Below, piece after piece: positions 1-9,575 of a stretch of DNA of 64,000 bases (positions are counted from its first letter, which is position 1; each line of letters opens with the position of its first letter). A program made the position numbers and the translations under genes. The notes under the pieces are model-generated. The model searched no databases and had not been told where the DNA came from. It was given only the letters and a program-made list of their open reading frames with translations. The stretch covers positions 248,001 to 312,000 of the forward strand of contig JAIEPX010000008.1 in assembly GCA_019748175.1 (NCBI GenBank), in the 5' to 3' direction. Source of the stretch: Gammaproteobacteria bacterium. Its GTDB lineage: Bacteria > Pseudomonadota > Gammaproteobacteria > JAIEPX01.

Positions 1-385
1 AACTGTGTGCAGGACGTTCTGCTGGTATTTGCCAGCTTGGATAAATCCACAATTTATTTACATAGCATTGAGGCTTAAAATCATTTTTCCAAGTATGTTC
101 CCACGCTTGATCCACAATTAATTCTACGGTGGAGTTTCTAGCGATTTCATTCCCAAATTGATTTTGTAGTACAGAGATAACTTCAGGAAGATTGGCATAT
201 TCGTCGAATAACGCGGTCAGTTTAATTTGATCCCAAAGTGGAGTTTCACCGACTCCAGGTGCGTAAATGGGTTGATCTTGTGCATCTTGTAATGTAATTG
301 CGAGAGCACCCAAGTTATCGAGCGTATTACTTAATAATTCAGCTTGTTCTCGATTAGTAGCCAGCGTCATTTGTAAAAAAGGCAT
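1..385 (-). CDS. prmA: Ribosomal protein L11 methyltransferase, N-terminal part (cut by window edge)
   Basis: PrmA trimethylates ribosomal protein L11 using S-adenosylmethionine. Reading the minus strand from the ATG at 385 gives about 128 residues, open to the window edge. The N-terminal substrate-recognition domain is visible, with the family-typical run containing W-E-x-T-W, F-K-P and L-W-I-x-P-S-W near residues 96-120. The methyltransferase domain lies outside the window. The gene begins 10 nt after the accC stop, with a purine-rich AAGAGAAA upstream, so it is the third gene of an accB-accC-prmA operon, an order common in gammaproteobacteria. Identification rests on motif recall and on position. 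Confidence 0.88.
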   Translation of the reverse strand, partial: MPFLQMTLATNREQAELLSNTLDNLGALAITLQDAQDQPIYAPGVGETPLWDQIKLTALFDEYANLPEVISVLQNQFGNEIARNSTVELIVDQAWEHTWKNDFKPQCYVNKLWIYPSWQIPAERPAHS

Positions 386-395
386 CTAATTTCTC

Positions 396-1745
396 TTATT
401 GTTTTTCAGAGGCTAATTTCTTTTCAAGAAAATGAATATTTTGACACCCAGTTTGAAATTTTGGATCTGAGAGTATATCTTGATGTAATTCAATATTTGT
501 TTTAATTCCATCTACAATCAATTCGAATAATGCATTTTTCATTTTTGCAATGGCATTTTCTCTATTTTCGCCGTGGCTAATAATTTTTCCAATCATTGAA
601 TCGTAATAAGGAGGAACAGAATATCCGCTATAAATATGACTATCTACGCGAATTCCAGGGCCGCCAGGTGCGTGGAATAAATTAATTTTTCCAGGAGAGG
701 GTAAAAATGATCGAGGATCTTCGGCGTTAATTCGACATTCAATAGCATGGCCTTTGATGGAAATGTCTTCTTGTTTGTAACGCAATTTTTTGCCGCTCGC
801 AATTAATAATTGTTCTTTTACAATATCAATTCCAGTGACCATTTCTGTAACAGGATGTTCGACTTGCACGCGAGTATTCATTTCGATGAAATAAAATTCG
901 CCATTTTCATAAAGAAATTCAAAAGTTCCTGCTCCGCGATATTTCATTTCTTTACATGCTTTTACGCAGCGCATACCAACACGTTGTCTTTCTTCTTCTG
1001 TAATGCCAGGAGCGGGCGCTTCTTCTATAACTTTTTGGTGTCGTCTTTGTACTGAGCAATCTCGTTCGCCTAAATGAATCGCATTGCCTTGTCCATCACC
1101 CAACACTTGAATTTCTATGTGTCGTGGATGTTCAAGGAATTTTTCCATATACACATCGGGATTTCCGAAAGCTGCTTCAGCTTCAGTGCGAGTCATTGCG
1201 ATCAGTGAAATCAGTTCATTTTCATCGCGAACGATGCGCATGCCTCGACCACCGCCACCACCCGATGCTTTAATAATAACAGGATAGCCAATGTCTTTTG
1301 CGATTTGTAAATTCGTTTCATTGTTAAGACCTAATTTTCCATTAGATCCAGGTACTGTTGGAACATTTGCTTTTATCATTTCTTCAATTGCTGAAACTTT
1401 ATCTCCCATTGTTCGAATAGTTTCAGGTCGTGGTCCAATAAAAATAAATCCGCTATTTTCAACTTGTTCGGCAAAGTCTGCATTTTCAGATAAAAATCCG
1501 TATCCCGGATGAATAGCATCGACTTCAGAAATTTCTGCTGCGCTGATGATCGCAGGAACATTAAGATAACTTTTTGCGACGTTTGGTGGGCCTATGCAGA
1601 TTGCTGCGTCAGCAAGGCGAACATGTTTAAGATCAACATCTGCGGTGGAATAAATTGCAACAGTTTTAATGTTGAGTTCTTTGCAAGCGCGTAAAATACG
1701 TAATGCAATTTCACCGCGATTAGCGATTAAGACTTTTTTCACCAT
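396..1745 (-). CDS. accC: Biotin carboxylase subunit of acetyl-CoA carboxylase
   Basis: AccC carboxylates the biotin carried by AccB, using ATP and bicarbonate, in the first committed step of fatty acid synthesis. The protein is 449 residues, the family's normal size. It starts with the [12 protein letters not shown] signature. The glycine-rich ATP-grasp loop [10 protein letters not shown] is at residues 159-168 and [14 protein letters not shown] is near residue 290. It starts 6 nt after the accB stop, so the two are co-transcribed and probably translationally coupled. No catalytic residue appears lost. Confidence 0.97.
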   Translation of the reverse strand: MVKKVLIANRGEIALRILRACKELNIKTVAIYSTADVDLKHVRLADAAICIGPPNVAKSYLNVPAIISAAEISEVDAIHPGYGFLSENADFAEQVENSGFIFIGPRPETIRTMGDKVSAIEEMIKANVPTVPGSNGKLGLNNETNLQIAKDIGYPVIIKASGGGGGRGMRIVRDENELISLIAMTRTEAEAAFGNPDVYMEKFLEHPRHIEIQVLGDGQGNAIHLGERDCSVQRRHQKVIEEAPAPGITEEERQRVGMRCVKACKEMKYRGAGTFEFLYENGEFYFIEMNTRVQVEHPVTEMVTGIDIVKEQLLIASGKKLRYKQEDISIKGHAIECRINAEDPRSFLPSPGKINLFHAPGGPGIRVDSHIYSGYSVPPYYDSMIGKIISHGENRENAIAKMKNALFELIVDGIKTNIELHQDILSDPKFQTGCQNIHFLEKKLASEKQ

Positions 1746-1751
1746 GGATGA

Positions 1752-2213
1752 TTACTCAATGATAAACAATGGTTGATCAAATTCAACAGGCGATTCGTTG
1801 TCGATTAATCGTGCGCTGATGACACCTGCTTTATCTGATTCAATTTGATTGTACATTTTCATCGCTTCGATTAAGCATAATACGTCACCCACTTCAACGC
1901 GTTGACCCACTTCCACAAAGGGCTTCTCACCGGGTGTCGGTGCTAAATACACTGTACCGACCATAGGCGATTTGACAGTGTAACCTTTGATTGGAGTGCT
2001 TTCTTTGGGAGCACTAGCGGCTTGAGGAGATTGGGTATTAGCGTGTGATGGGTGAGACTCAGGCTGTTGAGCATAATGCACTGGAGTAACTTGTGCGGGT
2101 GCGTGGGAGTACCGGCTGATGCGCACAGATTCTTTATCTTCGTGCACTTCGATCTCGGCGACCCCGGTTTCGTTGATTAGTTCAATCAACTTGCGAATTT
2201 TACGAATATCCAC
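1752..2213 (-). CDS. accB: Biotin carboxyl carrier protein of acetyl-CoA carboxylase
   Basis: AccB carries the biotin that shuttles CO2 from AccC to the carboxyltransferase. An upstream in-frame ATG at 2276 would add 21 residues with no family match. I prefer the GTG at 2213, which has AAAGGGG about 8 nt upstream and gives V-D-I-R-K-I-R-K-L-I-E-L, the standard AccB start, and a 153-residue protein (E. coli has 156). A Pro/Ala/Gln-rich linker spans about residues 45-75. The C-terminal biotinyl domain has E-A-M-K-M, whose lysine is the biotin site. The ligase for this site is encoded at 32425-33420. Confidence 0.95.
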   Translation of the reverse strand: MDIRKIRKLIELINETGVAEIEVHEDKESVRISRYSHAPAQVTPVHYAQQPESHPSHANTQSPQAASAPKESTPIKGYTVKSPMVGTVYLAPTPGEKPFVEVGQRVEVGDVLCLIEAMKMYNQIESDKAGVISARLIDNESPVEFDQPLFIIE

Positions 2214-2232
2214 TGTTTCAACCCCTTTCAAT

Positions 2233-2260
2233 CGTATACAATAAAGCCTTTTTGAGGCAA
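2233..2260 (-). promoter_or_regulatory. Possible promoter of the accB-accC-prmA operon
   Basis: On the minus strand TTGCCT (2260-2255) and TATACG (2238-2233) are 16 nt apart, just upstream of the GTG start at 2213. Both boxes deviate from the sigma70 consensus, so this is a suggestion only. Confidence 0.3.
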
Positions 2261-2398
2261 GACGCCGATTCTGCACTATCTTGCCCGTTTTGTCCAGTTC
2301 GAAGATGATCTCTTCAATTTAGCCGAATATGATGCATTTTGCCAGCATATTGATTTCAAGGAAGGTGTTGAATAGGTATATTTCTATATGGACAGTCT

Positions 2399-2430
2399 TT
2401 TCCTCACAAATCTAAAGGACAGTGAGGAAA
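2399..2430. repeat. 9-bp inverted repeat between dsbD and accB
   Basis: TTTCCTCAC at 2399-2407 and GTGAGGAAA at 2422-2430 are perfect complements with a 14-nt loop. It sits just downstream of the dsbD stop on the minus strand. No clear U-run follows, so it is a weak candidate terminator of dsbD or a processing hairpin. Confidence 0.4.
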
Positions 2431-2461
2431 CCTCTTTGCAGGTATGTCATTAATAATCTCA

Positions 2462-4324
2462 TTAAATGCAAATTTTCCCGTCGTCGTCTTTGTCTTTTTG
2501 TTGGGCTTGCTTTTTGTTCAATTCTTCATCGGCTAGAATCATTTCAAGCAATGCTTTGAATTTTTGCGCATTCATTTCACCCACGACACGATATTGTTTG
2601 AGTTCACGACATTCGGGTCCGAAAAATAAAATAGTGGGTGGTGCAATGACATTAAAATACGTTTCCAAAGCTTTATCGGTCGCATCATTATGAGTGACAT
2701 CAGCGCGAACAAATGTAAATTCGCGCAATAGTTTTTCAACATCAGGATCTTGAAAAGTGTGTTTTTCCATGGAAGAGCAAGAGGTGCACCAATCAGCATA
2801 AAAATCGAGCAATAAAAATTTTCCTTTTGCGCGGCTTTTTGCTAATTCACGTCGAACATCAGTGAGATTTTTTACGGTTTCAACTTTATTTGATGTTGTG
2901 CCCAAAGTAATATTCGGATGACCTAAATTTGAAAGAGGACGTATAGGATCGTCATTTCCAAAACCAGCGCCTACTAGCATCATTAATCCATAAACAAGCA
3001 TTAAAATTCCGACGCCTTTTCGTAATCGCGCCCATTTATTTTCACTCACAGGAGTAAATGTTCCTAAATACATCGAAACAATGACGAGTAAAGCACCCCA
3101 GAGTAATAATGTAATGGTTGGTGGTAGAATCCTGCTCAACATATAAATGGCCATGGCTAACATTAAAACACCAAAAAAGGACTTTATGGATTCCATCCAA
3201 TGTCCGGCTTTTGGTAAAATTTTTCCGCCAGCAGTACCAATGACGATGAGTGGTAATCCCATTCCAAATCCAAGAGAAAATAGTGCAACACTTCCGAGCC
3301 ATGCATCACCGGTATCACCAATATAACCCAGCGCGCCGACGAGTGCCGGTGTCACACACGGAGATAAAATCAGCGTAGCTAAACAACCCATTACTGCCAC
3401 ACCAATATAACTTCCACTTTTTTGATGATTACTGATTTTCGTTAAAGTACTTTCAAATTTTTCTGGCAGTTTGATGTCATAGAAACCGAAAAAAGATAAG
3501 GCTAAAATAACAAAAATAATGGCAGAAAGTACAATAATCCAAGGCTGTTGAAAAATGACTTGAATACTGCTACCAACAGCACCAACGAGTAGACCTGCGA
3601 CCGCATAGGTTAAAGACATACTTAAAACATAAACTAAAGATAATCGAAAACCTTTCCACGTATGAATATTTTTTTGACCGACAATGATCGTAGTAATAAT
3701 AGGGACCATGGGTAAAACACACGGCGTAAATGCAAGTAGCACACCGATTCCCAAAAAGCTGAGAAGAATAGTAATAACGGCGTGTGATGCAAGCAGATCC
3801 TGAATTTCATCTTGATCTGAATAGGGCGCGACGGGTTCTTCAGGTGAAGTATTTTCGACAGTGGTGCCTTTCAATGCATGGCCAAAATGGCTTTGCAAAT
3901 CCAGTTCAGCTAATTTTGTGATCGGGGGATAACAATAACCCCCTGATGAGCAACCTTGATAACTGACTAATAATTGCACAGGATCTTTAGTGTGAGTCAT
4001 GATCGGAATTGATATGCTGACATGGTTTTGATACACAGTCGTTTTACCCATGTATTCGTCTTCTTTAATGGTACCCGCTGGAAGAATCGAATTACCGAGC
4101 ACGCCTTGAGTATGATCTTTTAAACTAAAGTAAATTCGATCGCGATATAGATAATGATTAGGTGCAATGTTCCATTCAGCCACAATAGTTTCGTTATTCG
4201 TTGCTTTGATTGAAAATTCGAATGCCTTGTCGCCTGAAATAGGTTTTGGCGAATCTTCAGCGAATACAGTTTGTGTGAGTATGATGAATAATAGGGCAAA
4301 AAACAGACGTTTGAATGTGATCAT
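2462..4324 (-). CDS. dsbD: Thiol:disulfide interchange protein DsbD
   Basis: DsbD passes electrons from cytoplasmic thioredoxin across the inner membrane to periplasmic thiol proteins. The 620 residues show all three parts: a signal peptide (about 1-22) and N-terminal periplasmic domain with G-C-S-S-G-G-Y-C-Y-P-P, holding the two reactive cysteines; a central block of about eight membrane segments with F-T-P-C-V-L-P-M and S-P-C-V-T-P-A; and a C-terminal thioredoxin-like domain with D-W-C-T-S-C. The lysine- and aspartate-rich tail ending G-K-I-C-I is unusual. It stands alone upstream of accB, separated by about 250 nt. Length and cysteine pairs match the family. Confidence 0.95.
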   Translation of the reverse strand: MITFKRLFFALLFIILTQTVFAEDSPKPISGDKAFEFSIKATNNETIVAEWNIAPNHYLYRDRIYFSLKDHTQGVLGNSILPAGTIKEDEYMGKTTVYQNHVSISIPIMTHTKDPVQLLVSYQGCSSGGYCYPPITKLAELDLQSHFGHALKGTTVENTSPEEPVAPYSDQDEIQDLLASHAVITILLSFLGIGVLLAFTPCVLPMVPIITTIIVGQKNIHTWKGFRLSLVYVLSMSLTYAVAGLLVGAVGSSIQVIFQQPWIIVLSAIIFVILALSFFGFYDIKLPEKFESTLTKISNHQKSGSYIGVAVMGCLATLILSPCVTPALVGALGYIGDTGDAWLGSVALFSLGFGMGLPLIVIGTAGGKILPKAGHWMESIKSFFGVLMLAMAIYMLSRILPPTITLLLWGALLVIVSMYLGTFTPVSENKWARLRKGVGILMLVYGLMMLVGAGFGNDDPIRPLSNLGHPNITLGTTSNKVETVKNLTDVRRELAKSRAKGKFLLLDFYADWCTSCSSMEKHTFQDPDVEKLLREFTFVRADVTHNDATDKALETYFNVIAPPTILFFGPECRELKQYRVVGEMNAQKFKALLEMILADEELNKKQAQQKDKDDDGKICI

Positions 4325-4505
4325 GTGGTCGGTTTCCCATAAAGTTAAAAAGCTAGAGTTATCATAACGCGAAAGGGTCGGGCACGCTATGTTGAAGTAG
4401 TCAATAAGAGTGCAAATAAATATCGTTATAGTCGTATAATTTGATTATATTTTAATAATTACACAAGTGTATTCCCTATATATTGGAGTTGGTGGTTTAA
4501 AAACC

Positions 4506-4514
4506 TGCTATAAT
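4506..4514 (+). promoter_or_regulatory. Extended -10 promoter of the histidine-rich gene
   Basis: TGCTATAAT is a perfect extended -10 element (TG-n-TATAAT), 37 nt upstream of the ATG at 4552. No good -35 box is visible at the usual distance, as is common for extended -10 promoters. Confidence 0.6.
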
Positions 4515-4551
4515 TAGAGTGCGACTAGTATATTACGAGGAGGTTAGTATC

Positions 4552-4806
4552 ATGAAAATTTCAATCAAAAGTCTTGTATTAGGAACTGCGCTCGCCGCTC
4601 TGGTAGGCGCTACAAGTGTGAATGCCGAAGTGGTGAAAACTGTGACTATTAAACATGGTCATCCTGGCGTGCATCGAGTGATTGTTGTGCATCCTAACAT
4701 GCATGTTAAGCATTTTAGACATCATCATCGACACCATAATGACAATTGGCGACATCATCACAGATATCATCGTGATCATTGGCGTCACCATCATCGACAC
4801 TGGTAG
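4552..4806 (+). CDS. Small secreted histidine-rich protein
   Basis: The protein has 84 residues. I use the ATG at 4552, preceded by GAGGAGG, rather than an upstream start at 4519 that would spoil the signal peptide. Residues 1-25 form a clean signal peptide ending V-N-A. The mature part, about 59 residues, contains 20 histidines, mostly in H-H-H clusters separated by R, W, Y and D in an irregular W-R-H-H-H repeat. This composition suggests metal binding (Ni, Cu or Zn) in the periplasm, but no family is recognised and the role is inference. It has its own promoter and a downstream hairpin, so it is a single-gene unit placed before groES. Confidence 0.75.
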   Translation: MKISIKSLVLGTALAALVGATSVNAEVVKTVTIKHGHPGVHRVIVVHPNMHVKHFRHHHRHHNDNWRHHHRYHRDHWRHHHRHW

Positions 4807-4832
4807 TATTAAATCATTACAATAGTGTAAAA

Positions 4833-4856
4833 GCGCTCCCGTTTATGCGGGAGCGC
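4833..4856 (+). terminator. Hairpin terminator after the histidine-rich gene
   Basis: GCGCTCCCG at 4833-4841 pairs perfectly with CGGGAGCGC at 4848-4856 around a 6-nt loop. The tract that follows is only moderately T-rich, so termination strength is uncertain. Confidence 0.65.
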
Positions 4857-4875
4857 AATACCATTCTATTCCGCA

Positions 4876-4901
4876 CTTGAATTCTTGACTTCAACCCCCA
4901 T
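4876..4901 (+). promoter_or_regulatory. Heat-shock (RpoH, sigma32) promoter of groESL
   Basis: CTTGAA at 4876-4881 and CCCCAT at 4896-4901 are separated by 14 nt, matching the known sigma32 consensus (CTTGAA, 11-16 nt, CCCCAT). It lies 110 nt upstream of groES. Confidence 0.75.
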
Positions 4902-4911
4902 CTTGTTAATA

Positions 4912-4938
4912 CTGGCACTCTAAGCATGTGAGTGCTAA
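4912..4938. promoter_or_regulatory. CIRCE-type HrcA operator upstream of groESL
   Basis: CTGGCACTC at 4912-4920, a 9-nt spacer and GAGTGCTAA at 4930-4938 match the CIRCE consensus (TTAGCACTC-N9-GAGTGCTAA), with two mismatches in the left arm and none in the right. It overlaps the expected transcription start of the RpoH promoter, the right place for an HrcA repressor site. Confidence 0.8.
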
Positions 4939-5011
4939 TGTGGGCTGCTAAAACACATTTCAGGCGGTTTTAGCCGGCTAATTGTTATTTTTAAGTATGG
5001 AGTGAGAACGT

Positions 5012-5305
5012 ATGAGCGTAAAAATTCGTCCCTTACACGATCGAATCGTGATTAAGAGAATGGAGGAAGAGCGTACTACTGGTGGTGGTATCGTGATTCC
5101 CGATTCAGCGACTGAAAAACCTGTTCAAGGTGAAGTTGTAGCTGTAGGTAAAGGTAAAGTCGTAGATGGTAAAATTTTGGCGCCTGATGTCAAAGTGGGC
5201 GATAAAGTGCTGTTTGGTAAGTACTCAGGTACTGAAGTCAAAATCAGCGGAACAGAATTACTTGTTATGCGCGAAGACGATCTACTCGGTGTAGTCGAAG
5301 CGTAA
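5012..5305 (+). CDS. groES: Co-chaperonin GroES
   Basis: GroES caps the GroEL chamber during ATP-driven protein folding in the cytoplasm. The protein has 97 residues, the normal length. It starts [12 protein letters not shown], carries the mobile loop around residues 18-32 ([11 protein letters not shown]), and ends with the [10 protein letters not shown] type terminus. The ATG at 5012 has TATGGAG about 10 nt upstream. It is followed by groEL after 30 nt, forming the standard operon. Control is probably by both RpoH and HrcA, from the sites just upstream. Confidence 0.98.
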   Translation: MSVKIRPLHDRIVIKRMEEERTTGGGIVIPDSATEKPVQGEVVAVGKGKVVDGKILAPDVKVGDKVLFGKYSGTEVKISGTELLVMREDDLLGVVEA

Positions 5306-5332
5306 TCAATTGGAATCAATTAAGAGGATTAA

Positions 5333-6991
<1,659 letters not shown>

Positions 6992-7019
6992 TCTGCTTCC
7001 TTGCCTTTTAGGCCGTGAT

Positions 7020-7049
7020 AAAGCCCCTCAACTGAGGGGCTTTTTTTTT
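7020..7049 (+). terminator. Rho-independent terminator of groESL
   Basis: AAAGCCCCTC (7020-7029) and GAGGGGCTTT (7034-7043) form a 10-bp stem with a 4-nt loop, followed by further T residues to 7049. It is a textbook intrinsic terminator directly after groEL. Confidence 0.93.
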
Positions 7050-7061
7050 AGGAATATAAAA

Positions 7062-8273
7062 TTGAAAATAAAATTAATAATGATAATAAGCTGTTTAATA
7101 ACAACGTCAGTTTTTGCAACAAAAAATTATCGGTATGATTCAAAAGAAAACATTAATTATTTATTCCAGCAAGCTTTTAGAGATCATGCATTCCCCGGGG
7201 GTTGTTTAATTGCAGGTACAGCTGATCATGTGATCTTAAAACAATGTTATGGTTATCATACTTATCAGAAAAAAATTTCAGATGAGGTGTTTGATCGTTT
7301 TGATCTCGCTTCGCTCACAAAAGTGATTGGAACAACAACTGCAATCATGAAATTGTATGAGCAACATAAAATTCGTTTAACAGACAAAGTAGTTGATTAT
7401 TTTCCGGAATTTTCAGGGCCAGATCTACTTCATACGCAAATTAAAAAAACAATTACTATAGAAGATTTACTGACGCATCGTTCTGGATTGCAAGATATTA
7501 TTGCCGTAGATAAAATGACTGCTTGTTCATTAGGTCATCGTTGGAATTGTTTATTTAATACACCCTTAAAATTTTATCCAAAAAGAAAAACATTCTATTC
7601 AGATCTCAATTTTATTTTATTAGGGAAAATTGTAGAGCGAATTACGCGTGAAAATTTAAGTGATTATTTGAGAGATTTTGTGTTTTATCCTTTAGAGATG
7701 TATCACACAGGGTTTATTCCTAAGGAAGATGCGTGTTCTATCATACCTACATTTTCTGAAAATTGTGTTGGAGTAGTGCACGATCCAATTGCGCGTGCTA
7801 TGGGAGGTGTATGTGGGCATGCGGGTTTATTTTCGTCGGCTAATGATATACAGCATTTTGCGCAAATGATCCTCAATAAGGGTCGTTATCATAATGCACA
7901 GTTTTTACAGAGAGAAACGTTAGACATTTTTTTTCAGCGTGATGATGTTTTACCAAAAAGTACGAGGGCACTAGGCTGGGATACGGCTTATAATCCGGAA
8001 GATTCAGAAATACCTCATCAATTTAGTGCCGGGTATTATATCGATGCGAATGCTATAGGACATACAGGTTATACTGGAACGTCAATTTGGATCAGTCGAA
8101 AACAAGGGCTTTATGTAATCTTATTAACGAATCGAGTTTTTGGAAATCCTGATCCAACACATCAAGCGCGAGATCGATATTGGCGACAGAAAATCACATC
8201 GGCTGTTTGGAAAAATTTGGGATTCACCCAACCTAATCCTTTGTTTCATGAAGCTGCATTAAGAGCTCATTAG
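7062..8273 (+). CDS. Secreted serine hydrolase of the class C beta-lactamase family (AmiE-like?)
   Basis: The protein has 403 residues from a TTG start with AGGAA about 7 nt upstream; an in-frame ATG at 7080 is the alternative. An N-terminal signal peptide (about residues 1-19) exports it. The family's serine motif is S-L-T-K at residues 84-87. A Y-S-D-L-N segment supplies the tyrosine motif and G-H-T-G the third motif. Beta-lactamase-fold enzymes of this kind include D,D-peptidases, esterases and the Bacillus AmiE (YbbE), which removes peptides from MurNAc. The NamZ-like gene 29 nt downstream favours the AmiE-type role, but this is inference from context. Confidence 0.8.
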   Translation: MKIKLIMIISCLITTSVFATKNYRYDSKENINYLFQQAFRDHAFPGGCLIAGTADHVILKQCYGYHTYQKKISDEVFDRFDLASLTKVIGTTTAIMKLYEQHKIRLTDKVVDYFPEFSGPDLLHTQIKKTITIEDLLTHRSGLQDIIAVDKMTACSLGHRWNCLFNTPLKFYPKRKTFYSDLNFILLGKIVERITRENLSDYLRDFVFYPLEMYHTGFIPKEDACSIIPTFSENCVGVVHDPIARAMGGVCGHAGLFSSANDIQHFAQMILNKGRYHNAQFLQRETLDIFFQRDDVLPKSTRALGWDTAYNPEDSEIPHQFSAGYYIDANAIGHTGYTGTSIWISRKQGLYVILLTNRVFGNPDPTHQARDRYWRQKITSAVWKNLGFTQPNPLFHEAALRAH

Positions 8274-8302
8274 CCTATTTTTTGTAATTTAAGAGGTAAA
8301 AA

Positions 8303-9517
8303 ATGAAAATAAGTTTGTCGTGTTTTGGTGGAATTTTTTTATCACTGCTGGTGTTATCTGCGTATGCTAGTCAACCTGTCCTATCAGGTATCGATAGATT
8401 GTTGACGCCTGAGTATGTGCACTTAATTAAAAATAAAAAAATTGCTATTGTAGCCAATAATGCCAGTGTTGATCGTCAAGGCCGCTCAACAGTAGAGTTA
8501 CTAAAACGCTTTCCAAATACAAATGTTGTAGCGATTTTTACGCCCGAACATGGTTTTAGTGTGAATGAAGACGATAAAGTATCAGATAAAGAAGGTGAAA
8601 TGATTCCAGTTTACTCACTTTACGGGCCTCGTAAATCACCGACAACTGACCAATTATCTGGCGTTGATGTGATTGTGTTTGATTTGGAAACAGTGGGGTT
8701 ACGCTATTACACGTATATTACTACGCTAGCATTGGTAATGAAGGCAGCAAAGCAGGAAAATATTCCCATCATTGTCTTGGATCGCGTCAATCCATTAGGT
8801 GGTAAAAATGTTTCAGGGGCCATACTTGATGAAAAATATGTTGGAAATTTTGCAAGCTACTATCCAATTCCGACTCGTTATGGATTAACAATGGGAGAGT
8901 TGGCGCAATATTATAATCGCTTTTTTAATATCGATTCTCAATTAAAAATAGTGCCCCTGAAAAATTGGAAACGAAATTATTTATTTAGTGATACTGATTT
9001 AACTTGGCATGCACCTTCACCAGCATTACCCACATTTGAGCAAGCGTTTTTATACGCAATTTTTGGACCGTTTGAGTCGCTGCAATTGGCCGTTGGTAGA
9101 AGTCAAACGAATAAAAATGCTTTTAAGCAATTTGGTGCACCGTGGATCAGTTTAGAAGAGGCGAATGTTTTGGTCTCAAATTTAAATAAACTCAAATTAC
9201 CCGGACTCAAATTTCAGGTAATCAGCTGGACGCCCGATCGTGCACAATATGAAAATAAAGTGTGTCATGGGTTTTCTATAAAGATTACCGATATTAAAGA
9301 GATCAATACTATGAAAACATTTATCGGCGTCGCTGAGGTATTGTATTCGCAATTTCAGAATAAATTGAGATTCTCAGCTATAAATGGCATGATCGGTTCT
9401 GCTGACTTTCGTCAAGCTATTGAAAATCATGAGTCCGCAGAAATAATTATCGAAAAACTTAAAAAGAGTAATGCTCAGTTTATGAAACAGCGCGAATCGA
9501 TTTTAATCTACGATTGA
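8303..9517 (+). CDS. namZ: Exo-beta-N-acetylmuramidase NamZ family protein (DUF1343)
   Basis: NamZ enzymes release MurNAc from the non-reducing ends of peptidoglycan fragments. The 404 residues begin with a signal peptide (about 1-22), then show the family pattern: G-I-D-R-L, V-A-N-N-A-S-V-D near residue 50, F-T-P-E-H-G-F near residue 78, Y-G-P-R near residue 109, V-F-D-L-E-T-V-G-L-R-Y-Y-T-Y and L-D-R-V-N-P-L-G-G. The usual family run reads D-Q-G-x-G-x-R; here it reads E-T-V-G-L-R. The gene is co-directional with the beta-lactamase-fold hydrolase before it (29 nt apart), and in Bacillus equivalents share a muropeptide rescue cluster. The family call is firm; the substrate is inferred from the family. 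Confidence 0.87.
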   Translation: MKISLSCFGGIFLSLLVLSAYASQPVLSGIDRLLTPEYVHLIKNKKIAIVANNASVDRQGRSTVELLKRFPNTNVVAIFTPEHGFSVNEDDKVSDKEGEMIPVYSLYGPRKSPTTDQLSGVDVIVFDLETVGLRYYTYITTLALVMKAAKQENIPIIVLDRVNPLGGKNVSGAILDEKYVGNFASYYPIPTRYGLTMGELAQYYNRFFNIDSQLKIVPLKNWKRNYLFSDTDLTWHAPSPALPTFEQAFLYAIFGPFESLQLAVGRSQTNKNAFKQFGAPWISLEEANVLVSNLNKLKLPGLKFQVISWTPDRAQYENKVCHGFSIKITDIKEINTMKTFIGVAEVLYSQFQNKLRFSAINGMIGSADFRQAIENHESAEIIIEKLKKSNAQFMKQRESILIYD

Positions 9518-9542
9518 GAAAAGTTAGTAAATCGCTTATAAT
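9514..9542 (+). promoter_or_regulatory. Sigma70 promoter of the MFS transporter
   Basis: TTGAGA (9514-9519) and TATAAT (9537-9542) are separated by exactly 17 nt. The -10 box lies in the loop of an 8-bp inverted repeat (TTAGTAAA 9524-9531, TTTACTAA 9550-9557), which could be an operator. Confidence 0.7.
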
Positions 9543-9575
9543 CCACTGGTTTACTAATTAGCGAGTGCAAAGCCT

